Assembly: GCA_030737835.1 (NCBI GenBank)
Contig: JAUJYN010000082.1
Coordinates: 123,828-187,827 of the forward strand
Source: Acorus gramineus
Lineage: Eukaryota > Streptophyta > Magnoliopsida > Acorales > Acoraceae
Reading direction: 5' to 3'
DNA length: 64,000 nucleotides
In this document: in pieces, positions 1 to 11,600 of the stretch
Position numbering within the stretch: position 1 is the first letter of the stretch
Layout: each line of letters opens with the position of its first letter
Translations under genes and position numbers: made by a program
Notes under the pieces: model-generated
What the model was told of the DNA's origin: nothing
Seen by the model: only the letters and a program-made list of their open reading frames with translations
Databases searched by the model: none

Positions 1-468
1 ACCACAATGCTTGCCCTGAATGGTGTTTTCAATGAAGTATAATGTTGGAGACTATTCTTTTTTTATTTAATTTTTTAAAAATAATAAATCTTATCTAATA
101 AATAATATATATATATATTAATATTTATATTATATATTATATATAAAAATATTTATATAAATATATATATATCATTTTAAAATGTATATATCTCGTTAGA
201 TTGTTAAGGGGATATGTGGACATAATATGTGAACTAGAGGGAGTTTCGTCTTTTTATTTACTTTGGATTCTACCAGGCGGACACTTAGAGTATGAGTTGC
301 CTGATTTTTTTAGGGAACTCTATTCATTGATTTTAGGGAATGATGTCATTTTTGTCAAATTGGAATCTATGCAGTACATGTGGAAAGTTGGTTATCAATG
401 TGTTTGATTTTATTGGTGGGCTTCCTAAGTTGATGGCACTTATTGAGTTGAAAAATGTAATACTTTAG

Positions 469-784
469 GTGTGTTTGTGTCACATTGAAAGTGAAAGAAA
501 ATAAAAAAAAATAAAAAAAATTTCATTTTATCGCCCAAAAATCTACCGTTTGTCAAGGTAGACCCCCTTAACGGGTGGTTGAGACACACCCTCTTCCAAA
601 GAGAGGTCGGGGATTCAATTTTATCAAGCAAAAAAAAATAAAAATCTATCGCTTGTGCCAAATAGGCAAAAGGAAAAAAGTTTTATTCACTTTCCTTTTG
701 CACTTCCGTCTTATCAGAATTAGGAAGAAAATTTTTCCTTCATCGTAGAAGAGGAAAAGTGAGGGAAAATGAGATAAAACACAC
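469..784. mobile_element. MITE-like element, family A copy 1
   Basis: It starts GGTGTGTTTGTGTCACATTG and ends near AAAACACAC, an imperfect terminal inverted repeat. The left half and the middle (CACTTTCC.., GTCTTAT.., GAGGGAAA) match the element in PAG1 intron 7 at 11581-12189, so the two are the same family. The exact right boundary and target duplication are unclear. A SINE-like insertion at 554-639 interrupts it. Confidence 0.5.
554..639 (+). mobile_element. Short SINE-like insertion with 17-bp target duplication
   Basis: The body contains a tRNA-type A-box-like segment (GGGTGGTTGAG, 575-585) and a B-box-like segment (GGTCGGGGATTC), and ends in an A-rich tail. It is flanked by direct repeats at 537-553 and 640-656 that match at 15 of 17 positions (AAAAATCTACCGTTTGT and AAAAATCTATCGCTTGT). 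The sibling MITE at 11.6 kb carries a single uninterrupted equivalent of this site, which serves as an empty-site control. At 86 bp it is short for a plant SINE, so it may be truncated. Confidence 0.55.
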
Positions 785-1928
785 TCTTTGGGCGACCTTT
801 GAAACATGGTTTGATTATCAGAAATATCACCATTTTTTTGTTTTAAAATTGATTATTGAGTAAGTGTATTTTTTTAAAAAAAATAAAATAAAGTGACATG
901 TATAACTAAAATGGTTAGTCACCAATAGATAACAAGTAGGCTTATAATTTTTAAATGATAATTCTGTCTCTGTATAGTTGTTTTATTTGACAGTATGCGG
1001 AAGAAGTTTGACAAACATAACATGTCTTGGAATGTATATAATGCGTTTATGAGATTTGTTAAAATTAATAGGTAATTTCAATTCACAAACATAGATATAA
1101 TATTCCAACCTATTAGAATTACTATTAAAACTTATACTAACCTATCTAGCCATGAGAATCGAATTCTATTCTCATAAAAGCATTTTTTTATACTCTTATC
1201 AAAGTTCATCAGACCTTATTTGATATGTACAATCCTACACAAACAAGAGGTAAAATAAATAATTTTTTTTCGTTATTACAATTTTATTAGGGTTTATTTT
1301 ATGTTTCTTTTATTTAGTTGAAATCCAAATTTATAAAAATATTGTTATGGATATACAAAAAATAATGTTTTGAACATCCCTTTGCATAACCCATATGATA
1401 CACATATAGATATATCAAGTTTATTCATCTCTATTTGTTAAAGATTGTAACTATATTCAATAAAATAAACATAAAAGAAAAAAATGATATGAACTGATAA
1501 AACAAAAAATAAATGTCATAGTGAATAAAACAAAATAGACAACGACACAGAGCACAAAGTTATAATATAATCATAATTTTATGAGTAAATCATTTATCAA
1601 GTTGTGCTTTGATTTTTTTTAAAAACAAATATTTCATAAAATTATTTACATAAAAAATTAAATAAAAAATATTCTTAATAGAATGAATCAAATAATACAT
1701 ATCATTTTGACAAAAGTTGACTGGTATATAAAAAAAGGAAAAATAAAACGTATTCCCCCAAAATATTTTTAAATTTCTGATCCCACCCCTTCCAACATTC
1801 ATACTTTCATAGCCATCTCTTCCACCAATATATCGTTTTTTAAATTTATCGTTCATCACAGCCCTCAATCCGCGTGGATCATACGAAATCACACTGATCC
1901 AACGGTCCATATCAAATAGAAACCGACA

Positions 1929-1948
1929 TCTCGCGATATATCGCGAGA
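1929..1948. promoter_or_regulatory. Perfect 20-bp palindrome in the pseudokinase gene promoter
   Basis: TCTCGCGATATATCGCGAGA equals its own reverse complement over all 20 bases. It lies about 220 bp upstream of the predicted start codon of the pseudokinase-like gene. It contains two CGCG cores, the kind of site bound by CAMTA-type factors in plants; that link is inferred from the motif only. Confidence 0.5.
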
Positions 1949-2149
1949 CGATAAAATCCTTGGGTGGTGGGGGAGGGACAAGTGGAGTGTGTGAAACACT
2001 TGATAATCATCGTCAGTCGTCAGAGAGAGAGAGAGAGATATTTTTTTTATTTTTTTTTATTTTCGAATTTTAGTTTGTTTTGTTTATCAGTAGTGAAAAA
2101 AAGTCGGATGTTTTGTTGTCTCCGGCGAGGATCTCGTGCCGGCAATTGG

Positions 2150-2172
2150 AACCCTAATTTTGTAAACCCTAA
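2150..2172 (+). promoter_or_regulatory. Two telo-box motifs in the 5' leader
   Basis: AACCCTAA (2150-2157) and AAACCCTAA (2164-2172) sit directly before the predicted start codon; the second shares its last A with the ATG. Telo-boxes are common in leaders and promoters of plant housekeeping genes. The PAG1 leader has one too. Confidence 0.5.
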
Positions 2173-5100
2173 TGGAAGGTATGTGAAACCCCATCTCTCC
2201 CTTTCGATCTTATAATTGATGTGTATTCCCCCTCTCTCTCTCTCTCTCTCTGATTTTTTTTTTTTTGGTTTTTATGAACGTTTGATTGCTTTGATTGAAA
2301 GTGAGGGTTTTTTTTTGGTTCTTCGTGATCGGAATTGGAGAATCTTTTGGTTTGATTGGGTGGGCTTGATTTGGATTGGTTGAATTTGATTGAAAAACGG
2401 GAGCTTTTTTGGGGGGTACGTGAGCGAAAGCATGGATTGTTGATGTTTTTGTGGGGTGAAAATTGATTTGGGTTGCTGGGTTGTGTTTTTTTTTGGATCT
2501 TTGCCGTGCAATTGATAAATTTAGATGCAATGGAAGTCATTTAATGGGGTAGAAATCGAAAATCGTTTATTGAGAATTGCCGTACAATCACTCTCTGGGA
2601 TGGCGAGTACTGGCATTAAAGATGAAGTCCCCCCTCTGTCTGGTGATGTCTGGATCACATGTCAGTGCTGGCATGTGTGTGGGAGGTGGTGATTTTTATG
2701 TTAGAAATCTTGATTGGTTTGTAGAAACATCTGACCGATCTTTTCACCAAGAAATCACTTTTGTGGACTTTTGTGGATGATGTTGGCTGTTTGGTGTCCC
2801 GCAATTTATTGGGTTCTCTGTGCTGTTGAGTTTGAATGTTTGGACGTTGACTGTTTCGCATTAGTTGTGAACTGAGCTGTACAAATGTTGTTTTTGGTTG
2901 ATCAATGCAGTTGACTTGTGCCTTGCATGATTGCATCCAATGGTTATTTCTACTTCTAGTTTCAATTATGTAACCAATCTGATCACCTTTTCCACATTGT
3001 TCATTTTTCTTGAAGAAAAATCTTATCTGGTTAGTGATGTTATAATCAGAAGTTGGGAGGAACCAAAAGAAAAATACAAACAACGATATCCGATATATGG
3101 TGAAAAGGAGCTCAATTGGATGTTTCCTTCTATATGGCGTGAATCATAGGATATTATGATTCAATTTCTGTAGTTCTTCACAGAGCAGTCGAGGTTTTTG
3201 GTCTTTTAAGAATTTTTTTTCTCTGTCAGTTCATTATCATGATCCATATGGTTCAAGATATAACGTTTACCGGTTATTCACTTCAAAAAAACATTTGTCT
3301 ATTATTTATTGCGAGAACTTATGTGCAATGAGGATATTCGGGCCAAATATTCATGTTAAAAGACCATTGCATATTATGAAGGGTTGGAACTAATGTGCTA
3401 TGCATGTTAAAAGACCATTGAATATTATGAAGGGTTGGAACTAATGTGCTATGCATACTATCATGTGGAGAATTTATAAATTGTATGTGAAATCCTTATC
3501 AGTTTGCTGCTGATCAGAATTTTGATTTTTTTTTATGGGCTCATCTGGAAGAGCGTCAAATGGAACTTACAGCTAGCTAATGCTTGTGACTTGGTCAAAA
3601 TCCCTGTAAATGTGAAGCTTGGGTGTCCAAATTGATGTGATCCTCCATATCTGCCTTGAGATTCTTAGCTGGTTCATGAATATATATGTTCGGGAAATTC
3701 ATGCAATTGTTTCAGATTTTGTCTTTTCTGAATGGATCCCATTGTCTTTTTATGAAGATATCCCTTGCAACACTTCTAAACAAAGGAGAATGAAGCATTT
3801 ACTGTACTATTCTTGACAGTCTTTGGTGAATATATGGTTTCATTTTCTTCTTATGTTGAAGAGGGAGAAGAATGTAACTGAGGACATCTTTGAGTGAATA
3901 CTCATTTACCATTTTCTCCTTATGTTGAAGAGGGAGAAGGATGAATCTGAAAATATCTTTGAATTTACCCTATAATAAAACTTGATGACATTATGGCATA
4001 TTTTATAATAAGCGATAAAATTTGTTCATTAGCACTGCAATGATCATGATCCATGATATTGGTGGTTTAACTTGTATTCACACCAAGGGGCCAACAGTGT
4101 AATAGTTACTTGGGGGTGGGGGGGGGGGGGGGTGTGTGGTTAAACTAGAGATTGGGATATAGTAGACTAGTAGAGTGCTGATCTGAGGTTGAGTATGCCA
4201 GTCCAGTAGAATCCTCTTCTACTAGTTTATTTTTCTCTTGTGTTTCTTTGTTTTCTGTTTAAGGTATTGCACCCCAAGTTTGATATACATGAACTTTAAC
4301 AGTTTGTTAAAAAAAAGGTGTGATGGTTACAGAACTGACCAAGTCAGAGTTCTTAATTTTGATGCATCGTTAGATCTGATAAGTGTCTCTAGGTTCTGCA
4401 TGTTCCATATTTTGAAATACTGAAGGGAGTTATTAGATACCCCAGATTTCTGTGTGTGTTTGTGTATGTAGATATATATCCTTTTATTTCTAATTTTCTG
4501 TTTATCATTGAGAACTGTGAGAAAGAGAATGTGTACCTGATTCAAATAGATAGTAACAATTCCATATCTTGAACTTTAAAATAAAAAAAATTCCATATCT
4601 TGAACTTTCCATGCACCAGTTCCTGGTTGTCCTTTTTTTTATATAGATGGAGAATTGGAGATATTTAATTCAAATTGCGTAATTGGATGTGGTAATAATG
4701 GATAGTTGTTTTTGCCAGGCGGATCCCCCGACAGGGTGTCGTTGGGGTCCAGAGCAAAAAGATCCAGTGCATCATCAGGAGGCAGGTCACGGGCCGCATC
4801 ATCTTCAGTTCGGAAGGAGTTTGTGAGGAAGTTTGTTGACTGTGAAATATTGACTGCAAATCTTGAAGATTGGTTGTGTAACACTGACTTTGATGTTCCT
4901 TTTACACTGAAAGAACTTCAAGATTTTGATTATGCATTGGAAGCAGCATCCTTTCAGCAGTTAATTCGAATGCCCAATGCTCTTCATGCCTCAACATCAG
5001 AGGCTGTTGAAGCCGCGGCATATCTTGCTATTGAAGACTTCTTGCATGCAAGCTCCAAGGGTTTGTGGGAGAGATTTTGGGGCCAGGATGGACCCATGCC

Positions 5101-6799
5101 ATTTTCTGTTGCCTGTCTTCATAGTTCAAGCTCGAAATTCTATCCTGCGGAGAAGGCAATTGCAAGCGGAAAGCTTGGAGGTCTTTGTGCGACTGCTTTA
5201 ATGCTTAAAAACAGCCAACAATCTCGTGGGAAGTGGGATCAGATTCTTTTATTATCACTGTTGAAGCCTAATTTGGGGAGCCTATCTATGGAGGGTGACC
5301 GTCGATCTGCTCTTTCAATTCTTGGGGAAGCATTGTTCTTCGCGCTCCATGTCCTCTTGTGGAGAAGCCTCAGTCGATCTACTACTGTTCTTCATGACCC
5401 CACTTGTGTATTCGTGCTTCTTGTAGATTCTCAATATGGTGGTGTCCTTAAACTGGAAGGTGATGTGTACAGATTGAACTATGACAAGAACAATGTTTAT
5501 GAATCAGCCGCCGAGTGGATTAAAACCCACTCAAAAATTTCGGTTTCTCCGGTCGATCGCATCTGGAACAAACTCGGTAATGCGAACTGGGGAGATATTG
5601 GAGCTCTTCAGGTTCTCCTGGCAACTTTTCATTGCATGGTTCAGTTCTACGGAATGCCGAAACATTCTTTCGAAGAACTGGCTACGGATCATCATTCCCG
5701 TCTCCAAAATCGGCGGACAGAGAGGCAGTTGGTAGACACACGCATGAATGGGAATGGCATGTTTCGCTTCCAGCAACGCAGTGTCTCGCCTGAGATTGTA
5801 GAAGTTGAAGAGGAATCTGGTAAGGTGGAATCCGAGGAAGCTCTGAGGCTGGAGGTAGGATCTGTTTTGTGGCTTGAGGACTCTGATTGGCAGAAGGGCT
5901 ACCAGATTAATGAAGTTCTTAGTGATGGTGAACTTCCAATCTATAACGTCACCCCTGTGGAAGAACGGGGTAGGGAATTCTTCTTGTATGCTGGTTCAAG
6001 TCCTCGTCACCTGGAACTGGCACATGAGGACATGAACATATGGTATCATGTTCAGAGGCAGACTAAGATATTGAATCTGATGAAGCAGAGGGGGTTGAGT
6101 AGTAGACATCTTCCTCAGCTGGTTGCATCGGGTCGGTTGATTCACTCAGGTACTTGTGAGAAACCGAGCTCCAGTGGAAACTGTTCACACCCTCGTTGTG
6201 GAACTCCCATTCTTGTCACTGCTCCCTCTGGTATATCAGTCATGAACATGGTAAGGAATAGTATATTCACCCCAGATGAGGCTCTCAGATGCTGCCATGA
6301 CTGTCTGTCTGCTCTTTCAATTGCTTCTGCTGCTGGAATTCGCCATGGGAATATCACGCCGGAGAATGTGATCCATGTGAGCTCTGGCACGAGGCGTCCA
6401 TATTATGTCCTCATCGGTTGGGGTCATGCGGTTTTGGAGGACAGGGACCGTCCTTCCATGAATCTCATGTTCTCGTCATCCTATGCCCTTCTAGAAGGGA
6501 AATTGTGCTCAGCTTCTGATGCTGAGAGCTTGATTTATCTGCTGTATTTTTGTTCTGGTGGGGCCTTCCCAGAGTTGGACTCAGTTGAGGGGGCATTGCA
6601 CTGGAGAGAGTCATCATGGTCGGGCAGGTTGATCCAGCAGATGCTTGGGGACATATCAGCCGTGCTAAAAGCATTTGCTGATTATGTTGACAGCCTTTGT
6701 GGGACGCCCTATACGATCGATTATGAGATATGGTTGAGAAGATTGAAGAAAATCATAACCAGTGATGAGTATGGGAAGGAGATTGACGAGTCAGGTTAG
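2172..6799 (+). CDS. Protein kinase-like (pseudokinase) superfamily protein
   Basis: Model: exon 1 2172-2178 (only 7 coding nt, ATG GAA G), intron 2179-4718 (GTATGT..GCCAG), exon 2 4719-6799. The product is 695 aa and begins MEGGSPDRVS. The start was chosen because this ATG alone joins in phase to the long exon, which has no ATG near its 5' end. The N-terminal ~350 residues are a helical region I do not recognise. The C-terminal third looks like a degenerate kinase fold: HGNITPENV at about residues 545-553 stands where HRDxxxxN is expected, and GWG at about 569-571 replaces DFG. With catalytic Asp and metal-binding Asp both absent, activity as a kinase is unlikely and a scaffold or allosteric role is inferred. 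The leader is GA-rich with telo-boxes. I am sure it is a gene; the family name is less certain. Confidence 0.85.
3353..3454. repeat. 51-bp tandem duplication
   Basis: Two adjacent 51-bp copies starting ATGTTAAAAGACCATTG differ at one base. They lie in intron 1 of the pseudokinase gene. Confidence 0.85.
3841..3963. repeat. ~69-bp imperfect tandem duplication
   Basis: CATTTTCTTCTTATGTTGAA and CATTTTCTCCTTATGTTGAA begin two adjacent copies (3841 and 3910) that share the GAGGGAGAAG segment. Confidence 0.7.
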
Positions 6800-7259
6800 A
6801 TGAATTTCAAATTTCTCACTGATCGATCTCCACCCACTTGAGATGGAATGGGTTTGGGTTATTGAAAAATCAGTTGGGTTGGCTGTAGATGGTTTATTTT
6901 CCCATCAATCGAGCTGTTTTCATCTTCCGATACTTTTAGGGACATGTGGGATCTATTAAAATATTTGCACAGTTTGGTTATCCTTTTGCGTGGCTGGAGT
7001 TACATCATTTGAATTGATCAGCTCTACCTTTTTGTTTATCAGCATTGTTCGATTCCTTTTCATTGTGATAGAGCAAGTTCTTGATCCATTTCACTGCCAG
7101 ATTGATTTCACTCTGATAGTTTCTGCAGGACCTCAATCACACATAATAGAACAGCTTCTGAAGGTCTCTCTGCATGTTCTTTCCTATGGTTTGGACATAT
7201 TTCAGGTTGTTGCTGCTTTTCTTTTTGTGTTATCATTTACATCATTCGAAAATGTAGAA

Positions 7260-7317
7260 ACTGAGGTTGGCCGCTTATGGTTCCAATTATCGGATTGCTT
7301 GATCGGCCAACCTCAGT
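7260..7317 (+). repeat. Perfect 14-bp inverted repeat (hairpin)
   Basis: ACTGAGGTTGGCCG (7260-7273) pairs perfectly with CGGCCAACCTCAGT (7304-7317) around a 30-nt loop. It lies ~460 bp past the pseudokinase stop codon, so it could be a 3' UTR stem-loop. Confidence 0.75.
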
Positions 7318-8603
7318 ATCTGTAAATGTTGTTTATTTCCCCGTCTTTTCTTTTCTTTTCTTTTCTTTTCGAGTGTATTCAGATGTCAATTTGTATGAAC
7401 CAGTTCAATTTGTTTTTCTTTTTATCTTTGACTACTTGAAATACATGGATCTTGGCATTCTTTTCCATCATTTACTGATCACTCTTTATTATCTTCTTAT
7501 GCATATCTTATCAAGAAGCAGCTTGTCCAGGAAAATTGACCACAAGTCCAACATTTTACTTTGTTGCCTTTTTCAGAGTTGATCAGTGATGTAAATGAAA
7601 TTCATCTTTCGAGGTCTCATATGTGCTACTGAAATGCCACTTCGTATGGCAGTGGTACTGCATATGTATTAAACAGACAAAACTGAGCTCTGTGGTTCCA
7701 ATTAGGAATCCTGGTAATGTTTACAATTACAAGGGTGAAAAACTTAGCCCTCCATTATGAACAGCAACATAAGCAATTTTGGAATAAATAACTATTCTAG
7801 TATAGATGAATATGCTATTTTTCTATTTGATTGTGATTTTAGTTATTCACATTGAAAAATGTAATGATTTTTTTTTGTTGTTCCATTGATAATTTGTGGA
7901 TGAAAGGTGAATAAAATGTGATTAAAGAAAGAAAATGATATGTTCAATCTTATTCGTAGCTTCATCCGCTGTCTACATTGATTATTTATTTATTTAAAAT
8001 ATACACTTGCCTATTAAAGTAGTTATGTGATTTGTGATTTGAAATATACATTGAGATGTCCCATATTTTTTTATTTTGAAAAAAATTAAAAAACGCAGTC
8101 AGATATATTACGATAGAGCTCATGTGCCTGTGACAGTGCTATATACATTGCTCTATCGCAAGCTGTTGACGAGGTTGAAAAACATACTGAGTGCATCAAC
8201 GCTAGATTAAGAATTATAAAATGTAAAAATAAAAATTGACATGTGGCCGGATATAGGAATTCCAAGTGATGAAAAAATGATTTGATATATAGGTGCGTCA
8301 TGTGAACCTTTTTATTAATTAAGTGAAGTAAAAAAAATTTCAGGGGCTTATCTGAAAAACTGTTCGATTAATGAAGTTGTTAATAATTGGTTGATATATG
8401 TTTTATACAGGGGACGCATTTGAAATTTGTCCATCTAAAAGTCCGTCCTTTGTGGATGGAAAATGCAATTAATAATTTAATATGGAAAAGGAATTACTAT
8501 TCAGGGACCTATCAATGAATATTTTATTTTTAGAAAGTCGAACTGCAATTGACCCATCGTCTCCCGTCTTGAGATCCAAGAAACCCTTTTCGACTCAAAA
8601 CAG

Positions 8604-8694
8604 TCTCTCTCTCTGTCTCTCTCTTCCCCTCGATCGAACCTGATAAAACCCTAAATCTCTCTCTCTCTCTCTCTCTGACTGAGGAGCTGAAAAG
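8604..8694 (+). promoter_or_regulatory. CT-rich leader with telo-box before PAG1
   Basis: CT runs flank AAAACCCTAAA (8645-8655), directly upstream of the PAG1 start codon at 8695. CT tracts and telo-boxes are typical of plant housekeeping leaders. Confidence 0.55.
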
Positions 8695-11600
8695 ATGAGC
8701 AGCATCGGAACGGGATACGATCTCTCTGTCACGACCTTCTCCCCCGACGGGAGGGTCTTCCAGATCGAATACGCCGCCAAGGCCGTCGACAACAGCGGGT
8801 TTCCCTCCTCCCCTCTCTCTTCTCTCTCCCGATGTTTCCATTTTTAGGGTTTCCAAAATCTATGCTTTACGAGTTGATTTACTTGTTTTGTGGGTTTCTA
8901 CGTCAACAGGACTGTGATTGGGATCAAATGCAAAGATGGCATAATAATGGTACTGTTTCTTGCCCCATCTAGATTTTTGTCCGGAAAATTTTCGTTTTTT
9001 TTTTGTTGGTTTTTTGTGTTTATGTGGTTTTTGTTGGGTTTTGTTTGAAGGGGGTGGAGAAGTTGGTGGCTTCGAAAATGATGCTGGCGGGATCAAATAG
9101 GAGAATTCATTCCGTTCATCGCCACTCCGGCATGGTAATCATTTGTTTTTAAATTTTCATGGTTTTTTTTTTTTATAGTTGTTGATTTTGGGTTTTGATT
9201 GTTCTATGATTTATAATATGTGGTTTTAGTTATATTATTATCTATGGAAATCACTTTTTGTAGGAGAGGTAAATTTGAAACATTTAACTATAACTATTTG
9301 TTTAGCTTCATTATTTCTGGTCCAATCCCCTTGCACTATGTATGTTACTATGTTGTATGTTGCAGAAATCCAAAGAAATGTGGAACATGACAAGCTTAAA
9401 ATGATATTTTGTTTGGTTAACTGGGTTAATGCTGAAATTTTGCAACTCTTTTTTAACATGATTAGTTAAAAAAATAAAACAAAAAATTCCATACTGATTA
9501 TGAGAGATTATACACTGGATGTTTGTTGGTGAACTTATTGAAGAATTTACCTGGCCCATATGAATTTTTAGATTTTGATGTACTGGAATAAATTTTCAAG
9601 TAGTTCTGTTATAATATTGCCTCTAATTCTATCCTCATTTGGTAATGGTAGGCTGTAGCTGGACTGGCAGCAGATGGTCGGCAAATTGTTGCACGAGCCA
9701 AGTCAGAAGCAACTAGCTATGAAAGGTTTTGAGTTTGTACTTTAAATGATTCATGCACAACACTATTAGCTAGAAGAACGAGTGCATGGAGAAGGATTTA
9801 CAATATTTTCTTTATGTTTCTATCAATGTTGCTTTGATTTGATGTGCAGAGTGTATGGTGAGCCCATACCTGTAAAAGAACTGGCAGACAGAGTTGCCAG
9901 TTATGTGCATCTTTGCACACTCTATTGGTGGCTGAGGTGAGACATTGTTTTTCTTATGATTTTATGTAGTTTGTGATTTTGTTTTACTTCTTGGCCATGT
10001 TGACCCTTTCTTCTACCTATGATTTATCTTTTTCACCTCCCATCTTTCCTTACTGTATGGAATTTGATGCTTTGCAGACCTTTTGGATGTGGTGTTATTA
10101 TTGGAGGCTATGACAGAGATGGTCCACAACTATACATGGTTGAACCCTCTGGAATTTTTCATGTGAGTTAAAAAACTTTGTGAAACTATAGCGATGCAGC
10201 AAAATAAAATCATTTGCTAATATTCTCTTTCAGGCCTCCATCCACCCTAGCCTTTTAATTGTTTCCTTTTTATGTGGTTTCATAAATTTTTACAGATAAC
10301 TGTGTATGTTACAATTGAATTCTCTTTAACTACTTTTTTTTTTGGTGCATGTAGAGGTACTTTGGAACTGCAATAGGGAAGGGAAGACAGGCTGCCAAAA
10401 CGTGAGTTGGAAGTGACCTTTTCGTATAATTTATTTGGAAATTTGGTTGAAAGTACTTATTAAATGACTTCGTCTGTGTTTATGATCCCAAACTCAAAGT
10501 GAATTTACATCCAGCTTTATGCATATAAATTTCAATCATGAGTCAATTTCCTCAGCTTTTCCTTTGACTTATAAATGAATAGCTTTTATAAAATTAAGTT
10601 TCACATGTGGGATTCTCAGTTGAACCTAATTATATCCCATGCATATTTGCTGGTTCAAACAATATAATATAAAACTTTTTTTTTTTTTGCAATATCATTC
10701 AATGCAGAGTAGCTAAAATAAAATTTTCGAGTGTAAGAGGCTAATGATTTATAATTACATAAAGTGTGACCAGCACCTTCCTTAAAGCAGTTTGAGAACG
10801 ATGTTCTGAATGATGGTACTGGACCTCCTTTTTGGGATTCAAAAGGGAGGAACATTGTCATGGGTCTGTGACATTTCTAACCTCTTGCAACTTTATGCTC
10901 TTTATTTTTGCCCTTTATTGCTTAGGGAAGAGTAGTTAGGAAGGGGTATTACACATCATGAAGCAGAATCTAGGTATTCATATCTTTACAGAATTACTCT
11001 AGTGTCAGTATCTTGCGTTAAGTCTTGTTCAAACATTTTGACAGTGCGTTTGGACACTTGTATCTAAAAATCAGAATGTTGGCAAAATGTTAAGGTGAGC
11101 CTGGGAATGGAGTCAATTTGATGGGATTTTGGTTTTGATAAGTTTTTAAGTTTGATGATATTGCCAGCATCGTGAAAGTTGTAGAACTTTGAGCAAAGTC
11201 TGTTTGATAGGGAAAGAAAGTTAGGATAGGGAATGTCACATCAGTTTAAATTAACAGCCATTGATCTCTGATGACAAAATGCTTTATTATGAGGAAGTCA
11301 GTTGCCCTAGGAGGAGTATATGTTTCTTTGGTACGATGTATGGTTATCTAGAGGGGTTCATCCATTGAAATTAGCATAAAAACTAACAAATATGATGTAA
11401 ACATCTGCTATGCATGATGAATTTAGAAAATTGTATCACATGCATCTAACATCAGATAAACAAATAATTTTTGGATGTTTGTAGCTGATAATGTCAGAAG
11501 GGTATGTTATGATTGGAGATTATTATCTTAAGTAGAATACAATGTTAGAGTTTTTTTCTTGGGGATAAATTTGTCTTGTAGGATGTGTTTGTGTCACATT

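Larger units (their letters stand above)
1..1928. other. AT-rich intergenic DNA with a MITE and nested SINE
   Basis: No convincing gene is visible. The stretch is strongly AT-rich (for example the TA-rich run at about 85-180). Its only structured content is the MITE-like element at about 469-784 with a SINE nested in it, both listed separately. Short open frames here lack coding character. Confidence 0.6.
2179..4718 (+). other. Large first intron of the pseudokinase gene
   Basis: The intron is 2.54 kb. It holds a CT microsatellite (about 2230-2251), a 51-bp tandem duplication (3353-3454), a ~69-bp imperfect duplication (3841-3963) and a G-run (about 4112-4132). The piece at 2600-2690 looks slightly coding-like, but I could not place it in the reading frame. 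Confidence 0.6.
6800..8694. other. Intergenic: pseudokinase 3' region and PAG1 promoter
   Basis: No further gene seen. The first half probably includes the 3' UTR of the upstream gene and holds the 14-bp inverted repeat listed separately. The last ~100 bases are a CT-rich leader with a telo-box, typical of the PAG1 5' UTR. Confidence 0.6.

Noticed and set aside
2109..2178. Alternative pseudokinase start reading MFCCLRRGSRAGNW
   Set aside because: The frame looks attractive, but its phase does not match the acceptor at 4719; the ATG at 2172 does.
2169..2540. Minus-strand frames of 79-123 aa
   Set aside because: They lie over the pseudokinase leader and CT-rich first intron; low complexity, no support.
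4112..4132. G-run as a G-quadruplex regulator
   Set aside because: A single uninterrupted G-run in an intron; it may be a sequencing or assembly artefact and has no further support.
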